Part shown: positions 1-12,083 of the stretch, one piece after another
Position numbering within the stretch: position 1 is the first letter of the stretch
Layout: each line of letters starts with the position of its first letter
DNA from: Mycteria americana
Taxonomy: Eukaryota; Chordata; Aves; Ciconiiformes; Ciconiidae
DNA: 64,000 bases
Direction of reading: 5' to 3'
Assembly (NCBI RefSeq): GCF_035582795.1
Contig: NC_134365.1
Span: 210,768,387-210,832,386, forward strand
Program-made: the position numbers and the translations under genes
The notes under the pieces: model-generated
The model's input: only the letters and a program-made list of their open reading frames with translations
Told to the model about the DNA's origin: nothing
Databases searched by the model: none

Positions 1-3000
1 ACTTGTGGGAAGCACTTTCTAGGGCTGTTTAGCAATATGTACTGCATATGTTTCTGTGCCTCTCCACCCACTGATTTTATTTAGATCGTTCTCTGAAGGT
101 GAGTTCTTCATCTAGTCCTCTGCCTATGTCTGCTGCATACTAATGAAACACTGTCTGTTAAGTCTGAAAAGTCATACAATTCCTTAATCTCCCTCCTCTT
201 TAACTCTCAAGCACACAGGAGTTATTACTACCTATAGTTCTCCCTCTTCAAAAGCGTGGCAGCAAATCTGGCCTAACGTACGTAGTACGTAGACTACAGA
301 ATCACACCCACAAAATGCTAGTAAGGAAACAAAATAAAAATAAAGCATTTGGGTTTAGCAGCCTGTGATTTGGGTATTTAGTGGTTAGTACAAGCTCATG
401 CCTCAGTCAGGCACATAGTCTAAACTGCCCTTGAACCCTACCACACTTGGACACAAGTCACTACTTCCTAAGTCCCATCCCTATGTCACCAAGTAACCTG
501 TATTCTCTGTAATGAACTGCTTTTTCAATATTAATTTCTTTCTGAGGGGATCTGAAGACTGCAAAGGTTTGAAAAAAAAACAAAACTAAAAATACTAAAC
601 ATTCAAATGCTTTTCTCCGTCTAAATCCTAAATTTCTGTTGGTTCACATTCAGCCTTAGACATGTCTGGCTGTGCTCTTTCGTAGCTTCTGTGTCCGTAA
701 GCATACTGTGTGTGTTTTGAGGAGCCCTGAAGAGTTAGTAAATGAAAACAAAACTACTGGTGAAACAGAGTCCCTCTCCAATTAGTAATGAAATCCACAT
801 TGTCTGTTTTTGGAGAAGGCTGGCATTGCAATGTGAGCATTCACAGGACTCCAAGCTAAAAGAGCACTGAAAGGCTCTGATTTCTGACCATATTTCCCTG
901 CTGGTTGGAATGAAGTACAAACCTTTTTTTCTTTTCAGCTTTAATTTAACAGTCTTTGGGAACAGGTGGATTTTCCATAAAATTAGGTTAAAATATTTAG
1001 TAACCCTACTGCAGAAATACTGACTTTGAATTCTTAGAAATTTCTGCTGACAGAGTTCCACCAGGGAGTTATAATTAAACCTCCACGAAGAAATAACCCA
1101 GACCATTTTTCAGCTGGGAACATCTGAGCTCGTGTATCAGTGTTGATTGGGCTTAGTAAAGGTGTAAGAGACTCTTGTTGGTGGAAAGTATCTGCAAGTA
1201 TCTGAGTAGCGTGTTCTGGGACACTAAAGCATGAGGAAAGGTCGCCTCAGCTAATTTTCTTGGTGCTACTGATTTGAATTGGTAGAAACTGGAGTTGAGT
1301 AGTTTTAGTTCAGGCCACCAAGGTGTTAACTGGTAGTCTGAAAACACCAAAGGAGATAATTCTTTGCATGACTTTTAATCAAGCTGTGGAGTTCCTTGCT
1401 GTTACAAATTATGGGTGTTGAAAATTTTCGTGGGTTCCAAAAGCAGCTAGGGAAATTTCTGGAAGTAAAATCTACCAGCAATTATCATAAATAAAGGTTT
1501 CATAATAGCTTCAATTTCAGGAAGTCCTTAGTGGTGACACTATTCTGGGAAAGCATGGCTATATGCTTGGCCATTAGCTACTACTGCTTGACCTATACCT
1601 ACTATTGTCTCCTAGGTAGCTACTGTTGACCACTCTGAAGGACAAGATACCAGGATAGATGGATTTTCATCCTGACTGTCCTTACGATGTCTTCTGTAAG
1701 GCCTGTTTGCTGGAACACGGGCTGTAAGAACTGTGGTTGGTAAAAATGCTCATGTGAGACTCCCCTGGAAGTAGTTCCTATCTGAGGGTCCCATTGTGTC
1801 TGGAAATGGCTCAGTTAAGGGCATGTTGCTCTGCAAGACTGTGCTGGGTCCGTGGGAAAAAGGGTCTTCAGCTGTGAATGAGAGGCGCCATGGGAGTGTT
1901 GTTGGCCTTGATTTTAATGCAGTTCCTGCATTATTTAGTTCCTGCTGGCTGTGCTTCTGAACAATAGCATCTTCACATTTTATTCTGTATTAGGCCATTT
2001 GATAGACCAGGGCTTTTGCTAACTGCACACATCTAGGGCATCCTGCCACCACAAAAGGTCTGTCTTCTCTTCCTGAGTGTTGTCCTTCCTAGGGCACTTC
2101 CATGACTTCAGCTGTCACCCTTCTGATTTCTGCCAGGATTTTGCCTTCTTCATCACTTAGGTGACCCTACCCCATTACCCCCTGAGGCAAGAAGCCTTCT
2201 GAGCTGGCCACTGACCAAATGGGTTACATAAAATCATCAGACAGATAATTTTTAAAAATTTTTTCACAAGCCAAGAAGTGGTTGTAGTGGGTTCATCTAG
2301 CAGGTCCCTTCTGTAGTGTTTCTTGGTACTTAGCAGGAAGCTATGCTGTTTTGTTTCCTCATCTTCTTGGTACCACCAGAAAAAAACCCAAACCCTAGAC
2401 TTTTTCAAACCTCTGAGTACAAAGAGTACTCCTGAATAAGAGTCTAATTCTTTGGCTCACTTCATAGACAGTGTGAGGGTTACCTTGTACTCCTCCTAGT
2501 ATGTTGTTTCACTCTTATTCCAGGAGTAAATGCCAGGCACCTCAATACAAGCCTTAGGGGAGCAAGACAGTCTTAAGCACAGCACAGGCATTGGGAGTAC
2601 TTACTATTGAGTTGTTTCATCTGCTCTTACCCTGCAACAATCCAGCTCTTGGAGCAATATCACAGCAGCATGAAAACACCTGTGTAGGGATGACAACCAC
2701 TCATTGAGGTGAATATAGTCTAAACTTCATTAAAAGCAGAATTACAGACTTCCTTAAGGCAGACATAGTACTACACCTACCTTTTAAAATACAATAATTG
2801 CTTTGATTCACAGGTTAGAAACAAAGCTGTTCCTGTGAGCCTTTGAAAGCAAGTCTACAGTACAAGCCTAGGTGCAGAAAAAAACCCTGAAATGCGGGTT
2901 GACGTAATCCTTTCAGTGTATGTCAAGTCCAAACTATCCTAATTTCCTTCAGTACATTATAATATACTGCATTTCCATGATAGCACTTCTGCTTCCCTTC

Positions 3001-5000
3001 ACACATGATATCACTTCCGTTCAGTGGAGACATCTGCTTTTTATGCACAGTGCATAGAGATTTCTTTAACATCATTATTAGAAGAATATATGACATACAG
3101 TTCCTTTGGATCAAGGTAAATTATAATTAATAAAATCCCTTACAACAAGTTGGACAATTCAGATTTTGATGCCTGTGGAGTTTGATGTAAGTTGGGCAGG
3201 AAAGCAATCACATCACTGAAAGTTCAAGAGTTGTACACAATGTGAGTTGAGAGCAGTTAGCGTGGGATAAAGCATCTGCACAAGACTTCTCCAATCCTTT
3301 CCTTAGTCCCTTCCCACCATTTTGGGCTACGCAGCCAGCTTACGTAGTCACCAAAAAGGGCCAGTTCAATATTTCTGAGCAGGTATTAAGATGCTGCATT
3401 CACTTCCTTGGGACAGACGCACAAAGCTCGATAGAGGAGTTAGAGGCTGGTGCTCCAGCTCAGTATCCTCCCGTGCCCACACGGCCCAGCCTCCCTGCAC
3501 TCCCCCGCGCATCTCCATGCTTCTGCTGGTGCCCCCATCCACACCCAGCCCGTGGGCAAGGTGGTGGTGCTGAGCTACACCACTCCTGGCTTCACAGCTG
3601 TCCCTTCTACAGCGGGTGGCTGTGCGTGGCTTCGATGCCATTTTCCCTTCAGGCGCTCTAAAAATCAAACCGGTACCCAGCATCACAAAATCAGCTTACA
3701 TTTCTTAATGGGAACTTGGTGAAGAAGAATAATGAACAATGAGCTTCCTGTGGCATGTGCACACCGCTGAGGAAGTCTAGGTGATACAACTATGATAAGG
3801 TTAGATAACTAATTAGTCCATAGGGCACAACAGTATAATTTTGATTATTCATAGCAGCAACACGACACTCATTATTGAAAAATAAAGATTTACACCAAGT
3901 GGCTTCCTTCTTACAAAGTTTTAACTCATCCAGACAGAAGCCACCACAGACAGCAGACAATGGTGGTGGTGGAGGTGGGGGTTAAATCCCTCTTACCACC
4001 TCCATCTTCAGAAAACCACTCATGACCTGATTTCTATCTGCATGTTCACAAAGTGCAGCCAGGACATCCTTTGCTCATTAAATGGGGGTCTAGGCTTGGG
4101 CCCGAAATTTGTCATCAAAACTCCTACTAAAATACCGCCCACTGCTCCCAGTAAGAGAAACAAAACACAGACCTAAAATATACTCTTTATTCTGAAAGTG
4201 ACTGACAGCATCCAGAGGAGGAAAAGCAGCGGGGTACAGCTGCTTTTAGAGACACACCATCTTCTACTGGAATAAACATTTTTTACTCTCTCTCTGTGTA
4301 ATGCAGCTTATAGCACAAGTTTTAAATCTCACAAGGTAGCTAAGAGCCATTGAACGGTGTTATAAGGCAAAGAGCTAGTTGTGGCTCTCCTGCATTTGGA
4401 GGACTATTAATACCCAAGTCATGGAGAGAAGGCTCAGACAAAGGATGGCACAGACCAAACCTGAATCTCAACATTGCCGTTTTACTTTCTGGGGTATTTT
4501 AAAAAAAGACAGATGGATGTAGGTGTTTTCTAGAAAGAGTGCAGTGATGAAGAGGCTGAAGGCGGACTCTTTTCCTTAAGACCTAAATTAGAATTTAGCC
4601 CATCTTTTGAAAACAGCAAAATACAGCAGGAGCAGTGCCACTAAAATAGAGTAGAACTGAGCTGGGCAGTTCCAGAAACACATCTTAAAACAGCAAGATA
4701 CTGCTGAAAAGCTCAAAGGGGCTGAGACTGTGGCCAATTTTTAGATAGTAACTCATACAATAGATAGGCTATTTATCATGTGCTGATGTTTTCTCAACAG
4801 TTTTTAAAGGTTAAATAGATTTTGAACCAATTCATGTTGCTCTGACAATTTTATGAGAACAAAAATTAAAACAACACAATTATAACTACTGTTCAAAAAG
4901 GTTGCTCAGGGTTTAGCATCAGGCCACACATATTGCACCACGGCTTTTCAGATGGCGACATGCAACCATTCCTGGAACCTTCAGTCACTTACACTGCTGT
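1..5000. other. Stretch without a recognisable gene
   Basis: No exon of a known family could be read on either strand. Open frames here are short and have no splice-flanked conserved motif. A GC-richer patch at about 3390-3660 gives overlapping frames in several registers, which argues for composition rather than coding. A GGT-rich patch lies at 3960-3982. In mammals the next gene beyond PANX1 is IZUMO1R or GPR83, so a 3' UTR of a convergent neighbour could be present, but nothing seen proves it. Confidence 0.5.
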
Positions 5001-5016
5001 AGTTCATAAAATTGTT

Positions 5017-7293
5017 TTTATTTAAATAACCAAGAAGAACTGATACATATTTTATTGAGCACTTTAGAAGACAACGAGAGATTCACTGCAGCAAGTCATT
5101 TTTAAATACAAAAGGGGAATTAGTAAAAAGTTCGGTTTGTATCCAACATGAAACATGAACATGTTGCTTTCAGGAGCTTCGAGTTTTAAAGACTGAGAAC
5201 TCTACTTACATCAAACAGCTCAAACACATCCACATCACAAAATCTTAGTATTGCACTATAGCTCCTTGTTCAAAACACACAATGCACAATATGCATCTGC
5301 ATTACCCACATATAAAGGACCATCAGCAACACATCAGCACAGCCAGACAGAAACAATCTAGAAAAGGTCAGAGGGGTTGTAGGTTTGCTGGGAGAAGTAT
5401 GGCAGGAAAATTGAGCAGTCTGGACCACCAGTATCCAACACAAGCTCTGTTTCTTGCTGGTAATGCAACAGACATTAGGACTGTCCTATGCAGAGGTAGC
5501 ATAATACTATAGCTTTAGAGACTTCCTTTTAAATAAGGCTTGTCTTAGCTGAAAGCCATATAGTAACTGAAGAGTTCTTGTAATACTAGCCCAAAGTAGA
5601 ATATGGCAGCACTTTGGGATCCATTTGTTTAACAACAGCTGCCAAATTCAAGGAGGTGCACCATCTCTTTGAAAGCTGCTGCAGCACATAAACAGTTCTG
5701 TGCAAAGATGGTAACACCAGTTACTTCTTCTTCCCCCTCATCCTCTGCCATATGGAGAACGCTAGCAGTTGCGAACGCAACAGCAGGTGACATAGATTAA
5801 CGGGGAAATGGAAGTCCTACCTAGCTCTAAAAGAGGTCCTACTTTGTCTAAAAAGACAACTTGGAAGAGGCAACAGGCAAAACATTTCAGTTACATGGAT
5901 GAAATGGAAAAACAACGGAGCATGTAACATTTGTGAAAGATACACACTGCCACTGTGGTGCTTAAACCCCCGCCCACCTCACCTTGTGTCTAGAAGTCAA
6001 GACAAGGGTCATTTTAATGTTCATTGAAGGTAGAGGTCCTGGGCAGGGGGGATGACATTAAAGCTGAATGCTACTCTCCCAAAACAGTCCAATAACAAAC
6101 CAGGACAGTTTTCCAATTTACAAATGCTCCCCCTTCTTTTGTCTGTTCCAATCCACTTCAGCACCTTATGTTTAATTAAAATTAAGTCACAGGGTGTGTG
6201 GGGAGAACAGCCTTCCGTCGTATTTACATCTACCTCGCTTTGGCTGTCGGGTGCTTGGCTCTGCTGAGGCACTCAGGTGCTACTGTATACAAGTAAGACT
6301 GTCTTCTCAAGTGGGGTTTGGAAAACAGCACAACTAATATTGCATTTGATACTACAAGCATGTTGAAACAAATTCCACACATACAGAGATTACAAAACAA
6401 CTTCTACAAACCATTACAAAAACTTCACTGATCTTCAGTCCAAACTCCAAGGTGGATTTGTTAGTCACTAAGACCAAAACAACTGAGAAATAGAAATTAA
6501 ACTACCATTTAGCTTACATATCATTACATTTTGTAAAAAAGAGTGTTAAGACATTATTAATTTATGAATACATAGAAAATTCAAAATTCCTAACATTTAC
6601 AGTACCCTTATACTAAGCCTGTTTGTAGTTTCTTTTCCATCAGTGCCAAGTAATTAATCCCAGACATCAATGTTGAGGTGGCTAACCAAGACATCTCAGG
6701 CTGAACAGTGCAACCTCTATTTTTCCTGTGAAGACACAGCCAATATCAGTGGCCAGCCACCACCTGGTACAGATTAACCAGAGTCATTTAAAAAAATCAG
6801 TCATCCTCCCCCCCACCCCGATCCTCTTCCCAGGGCAGAGAGCCCCAAGATGCCTCCCTTAAACCCCAGAACCGAGATGGCCGCTCCCAGCGGAGTGACA
6901 CTTCAGAACGCAACGCGGCCATCTCTTTTCGTTACCGACAGGGTTACGTTTCCCATCCCTGTACAGTATAGTGCTCTTTCCTGCTGCCAGCTTCCATTGC
7001 ATTCAATGCATGTCACTTGTTACTCATAACAGATATTTTTGTTCTTCTTGTTCCTTGTGTGGTTTTGTTTCTTTTTTTAAAATAAATAATGAAAGTCTAC
7101 AACATGCTTTCTCAGGTACATGATGGCTGATTGTTATACAACAAGTAGTCCGTAAACCAGTTTGGCCTCTGAGGAATTGTCAGGCTATTGAGACGGTTGC
7201 ATTCAAAGAGCAGCACCTTGGGTTGAGCACAGCGAAGGCAGAGGAGAAGCCCCGCTGCGGTACGAAGCTCCTGCCTGCTGCGGCGGGGAACCA
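5017..7293 (-). other. PANX1: Probable PANX1 3' untranslated region
   Basis: This AT-rich stretch follows the PANX1 stop codon on the minus strand. Candidate AATAAA poly(A) signals on the minus strand lie at 5017-5022 and 5051-5056; another lies further out at 4186-4191. Which one is used, and therefore the true end of the UTR, cannot be told from sequence alone. No conserved coding segment was seen inside. Confidence 0.35.
6874..6925. repeat. Inverted repeat, 11-bp arms, GC-rich
   Basis: GAGATGGCCGC at 6874-6884 is matched exactly by its reverse complement at 6915-6925, with a 30-base loop between. It sits about 370 bases past the PANX1 stop codon, so a transcript reading through would be able to form a stem-loop. 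The arm also resembles a YY1-type GATGGC core. Function is unknown. Confidence 0.7.
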
Positions 7294-7373
7294 TCAGCAC
7301 GAAGAATCTATAAGTCTTTGGCGAAGTTTTTTATCTTCTCTTGGACTCGCGCTTGCATCATTGTCTGTCAAAA
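7294..7373 (-). CDS. PANX1: PANX1 coding exon 5 (C-terminus)
   Basis: After the acceptor tctttag the exon gives 26 residues ending in RQRLIDSSC and TGA at 7294-7296. Human PANX1 ends RQRLLDSSC, so the identification is firm although the exon is only 80 nt. The first two bases complete a Val codon started by exon 4. This is the part of the C-terminal tail that plugs the pore and is lost after caspase cleavage. Confidence 0.95.
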
Positions 7374-10300
7374 CTAAAGAGAAAGTAAACCTTTAGAAGT
7401 GAAAGGGCCATCAAACCACTCAACACATTCTCGTTTACAAAGGAACGGCCACCAAGACGGTGGTGCAAGGCTGGCTGTCCTGCGCTGTGCTGGAGCTGCC
7501 CCGTGCAGTCTGGATGCGGCACCCAGCGGCTGGATGCCCTGCCTTTACGGTCCAGAGTCAGCACCTACCACTGGTTTGTTAACACGGTTACTAATTAAAA
7601 CATGCTGATGCCACCAGTGACAGAAGAAAAGACGACAAGCCATGGGTGAAGCTTTGCTGACAGGCGGTGAAGTCTGCAGCTGCAGCCAGGCAGGAGAAGG
7701 CTGCACCAGCCGGAGCTGGTCATGGAACGGCAGCTTCTTTCTGCAATGCATTTTAACAGAGCTTCAGGAACGAGTTTGTTCTGCTCTGGAGGAAAACAAG
7801 TCTTTGAAGTGTTTTTGTGAGCTGAAAATAGTCTCAAAAATTCTGCTTTCAGATAAAAATGAATCAGATTTTCTATTAGCTTTTTCAGCTCCTTGACCAG
7901 AGACCTCCACCTTGGGCTCTTAAATTCTCCTACCAAATCCCACCCACCTGTCATTTCAAAAAGGGGCACATTTAAGAGGAAAACTATTTTCTGTCAGAAT
8001 TACTCCAAACTGCTGTACTAGAGCTGGCTGCCAGAAGTACTACTTCTAGTTTGACAATAATTCTGCTTGCTTGTTCTGAATTCCCCTGTTGTATAAATTG
8101 GCTTCTCCAAACTTCAGCCTACCAGAACTTCTTGACCAAAGTACAGAGGAACAGTTACCCTCTGGGTGCTCCTGCTTGTTTTTATTAAGCACAGGCCATA
8201 GCTTTCTGAAGAGAAAGTAGATGTAATTGTTTTCCTGCCTTTGAAACAATTCTTTAACTTGCCCTCAGCATTGTGCTCACCTACTCAGGTCAGCTGCTGA
8301 ACGTTTTAAAGCATCTTCACTTCCATGAGTGAAGGACTTCATGAAGAGGCAGCCCACAGAGTCTGAACTACTTCATCCAGGGGATGTAGGCACGGGTGTC
8401 CTACTGCTTCTGTGGGGACAGCTACGACAGCAGCCATGCTTACACCAAATGGGAAGAAAGCTTTTCCATCCCTTTATGCCTCTCCCTGGATATTTGGCTT
8501 CTCTAATTCTGCACTTGAGGAATTGGAATCACATTTAAGGTATACCACATTTTTTAACACAGAATCTAAGACTACATCTCGTATAACAGCGATTACTCAG
8601 AGCCGATCATGTCTGGGAACTGGTGGGAATATTCAGAGAACAGCTGCACCAACCCAGATCGACCCAGACTATTTTGGCAAAAATCACTTTACAGTCAACC
8701 CTCCTTTCTCTCAGTGTAAGAAGGAACAGGAGCACGTTCACCGGCCCCAGTCCCACTTCCCTTCTTTTGTCATTTTCTGTTCCTCCACCAGCAGCATTTC
8801 TGAGCATCAGACTTATTTTTACATTCATCTAATATTTCTGCCTGTCGTGGTTTAAACCCGGTCAGCAACTAAGCACCACACAGCCGCTCGCTCACCCTCC
8901 CCCCAGCCCTGGTGGGATGGGGGAGAGAATTGGGAAAAAAAGTAAAACCTGTGGGTTGAGATTAAGACAGTTTAATAGGACAGCAGAGGAAGATAAAATA
9001 ATAATAATAATAAAAAATAATAAAAGAATGCGCAAAACAAGTGATGCACAATGCAATTGCTCACCACTCGCTGACTGATCCCCATCCCATCCCTGAGCAG
9101 CGATCGCTGTCCCCCAGCCAACACCCCCAGTTTCTATACGGAGCATGAGGCCATATGGTATGGAATAGCCCTTGGGCCAGTTGGGGTCAGCTGTCCTGGC
9201 TGTGCCCCCTCCCAGCTTTTGTGCACCTGGCAGAGCAGGGGAAGCTGAAAAGGCCTTGACTTAGTACAAGCACTACTTAGCAACAACTAAAATATCAGTG
9301 TGTTATCAACATTATTCTCATCCTAAATCCAAAACACAGCACTATACCAGCTACTGGGAAGAAAATTAACTCTGTCCCAGCTGAAACCAGGACACTGTCA
9401 AAGCCTGAATGAAAAGCAGAAGCAGCAGTTACTACTCTTTTGAGCTAGTCTCTGAAAAACAAATGTCCTGAAATCACCAGCTTTCTCACTGGAGCTTCTT
9501 CAAGCGCAGCCTACTGTAGACCAATCTAGTGCTCTTCTACTGTGCAGGTGGTCTTAAGGAGTTCAAGTTCAGACAGCTGAAGCCTCTTACTGCTAGAGCA
9601 GAGATGTCAGCAAGGACCACCAACTTAACAGACGCTTCAGCGTCTAGCCTGTCCCACTGACTTGCAACACCACAATCTTCTGGCACGTGTGTGAAGTTAT
9701 AGCAGTTACACTGCAGACAACATAGCAAGGTCTAAGGAGGTCCATTTTCTTGTAGAATATATTAAAATGCTTTTGGTAGGAATGCACATCTAGATGAAGC
9801 CTGCTTTGTTTTGCATTAAGTTTTGGTTTAATGGATTCCTTCTCTCTCTCTACTAGCAGGTTTGGATGTGATGTTTTTGTGGTGTTTTTCTTTGATTTTT
9901 CTTTTTAAAGAAAGAGCAGGTCACCTTACCTTGTAGCTCTGTTGCATTATTTTCCAGCTCTTCTGTAGTCGTTTCTTCAGGCTTCTGCAACGCAGCTGTC
10001 CCTGGCTTCCCATCCACAGTATCTGTCTTAATAGTACCAAGGTTTACCAAAAGTTGCATGACATCAAACTTCTCAGAAACTGCAATGTTCTCCAGCACTT
10101 TGAGGCATTTAAATGATTTAAGTTCACTCACGTTTTCATCAAGAAAGAGGAGGTAAAGGCTTAAGTCATCAAAACACTTTGACTTGAGTTTCAGAACATC
10201 AAAAGTTGGCAGGATTTCATACACTTTGAGAATACCTGAATTCCACCTCCACGGAACAAACATTGCATACACTACCAGTGGCATCACTAGAAGATAGACT

Positions 10301-12043
10301 AGCAGGTTAATATAGCTGAGTACCTTGAAGACACCAACAGCAATAAGCTTGCACTGAACCACTTCTGGAACAGTTGTGTCATTCTTTAAGATCCCAGTTT
10401 TGATAGCGCAGAGAAACTCATCACTCAAAGAAGAGAGGCTAATGTAGTAGCCCAGGTAGAGGCATGCAATGAAAATAATTACTAGAGTGAGTAAACGGCA
10501 GATAATGTATTTAATTATTAGGCATTTGGAATTCTTCTTCGTCTTCAGGTACTGCTCCACAATTGGGTACTTAAAGTGGCTTTCAGATATTTCCCACAAA
10601 CTAAAAGAGAGAGAGAGAAAAAAACCAAATCACATAGATCAGATGCTGCAGTACTCACCCACCTCAAATTTCAAAGAAACCTAGTACTCTAAAATAGACA
10701 CAAGATTGGATTCGCTCTTACTGGGGTAAATCAAGGGTAGTTTTATTGACGTCAATAGAAAAACAACAGAATAGCAGATGAATGAAGAATATTGACACTC
10801 TAATATAGAAAAGCCGCTTAAGAGACAAAAGAGCTCAAACACTGAAAAATGGGAAAAAGTTATTGCCCTCGCAGCAAAAAAGTATTTTTGTTCTTTTCCA
10901 ATACAAAATAGGTATAGTAAACAAATCCATGAGGAAAAGCAGACTTCCCAAGCATTTGTTCAGTAATAGCACACTGGAAGGCTTTTTACTTGTCAAGACC
11001 TAACTCCACATTTTAAAGAACAGACCTAAGTCCCCATTGCATTGCTTGTACCCCCACATTGCAAGGAGAAATAGTTACCCTGACCTAGGATGAAGCAGAA
11101 ACTGGATCTGGTTAGAACAGTGCACCAATTTGATAAGAGAGGGGGCTTTTGCTTTTGGTGTTTGGTTTTTATTGTTTGGGTTTTTTTTTCTTTAAAAACA
11201 AGATTTGCAGACCTAGATCTGAAAGGACAGGAGATGACAAGTAACAGAGTTTGCTCATGGCATGCAAGCAACTGTCAAGAACATTGAGAACTGAAGACTG
11301 CAGCCATCCCCATTTTCTTATGCTGTGGTGGGTAAAACTAATTAACACCTACTAAAACTAAAGAAATCAGGACATCTCAGGTAATTAGTAATCTGAAGAG
11401 CTCATCAAATGTTTTCTTCAAAAAAAGAAAGTTGTAAGTTCCAGCTCCAAGTGCCCACAGTAATGATTTCAGATGTCTTCTTTTTTTTAACCAAATTTAA
11501 AGTGTGTCAGGTCAACATTCAAACCTTTGCAACAAATTTCTAAAAGAGTGCAGGTGTCACATCTGTTAAGAGCTTAAGGAAAAGAGCAAAGAAAGCCAAG
11601 CCCCAGCATCTTACCTCTGTGTCAAGTTCTCATTAACAGCTGGAACCAAGTCAGTAGGGTCCCTGGGGTCCCCGCTGCGGACGCTATTAGCAGCTTTGAT
11701 TGCCCTGTTATAGGCTTTGTCAAGTTCTTCCATAATAAATTTCAGGTCTGAAGAAAGGTGAGGTGCTGCAGTGAAGCGCCAGAACAAACATGGTAGATAC
11801 AGCAGGATAGCGACGAGCAGAAGGATGTATGGGAAGAACTGAAGGGAGAAAAAATTCAGATTAGGCTCTACCTGTATATAAAGTGTCAGCCAGTCACCAT
11901 CATTCCCTATAAGTCTATTCAATTCCCTATAATTTTATTTAAATGCTTTTAGTAAAACCCACTTCTGTGGTTATTGGGGATATGTAGGGAAGCAAATTCT
12001 CTTTTCAGACAGCTCCAGTAACTTTGCTACTGCTTAGAGCTTT

Positions 12044-12083
<40 letters not shown>

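Noticed and set aside
3366-3722. GC-rich patch with open frames on both strands, considered as an exon of the neighbouring gene
   Set aside because: No conserved GPCR or folate-receptor-like motif; several overlapping frames suggest composition only.
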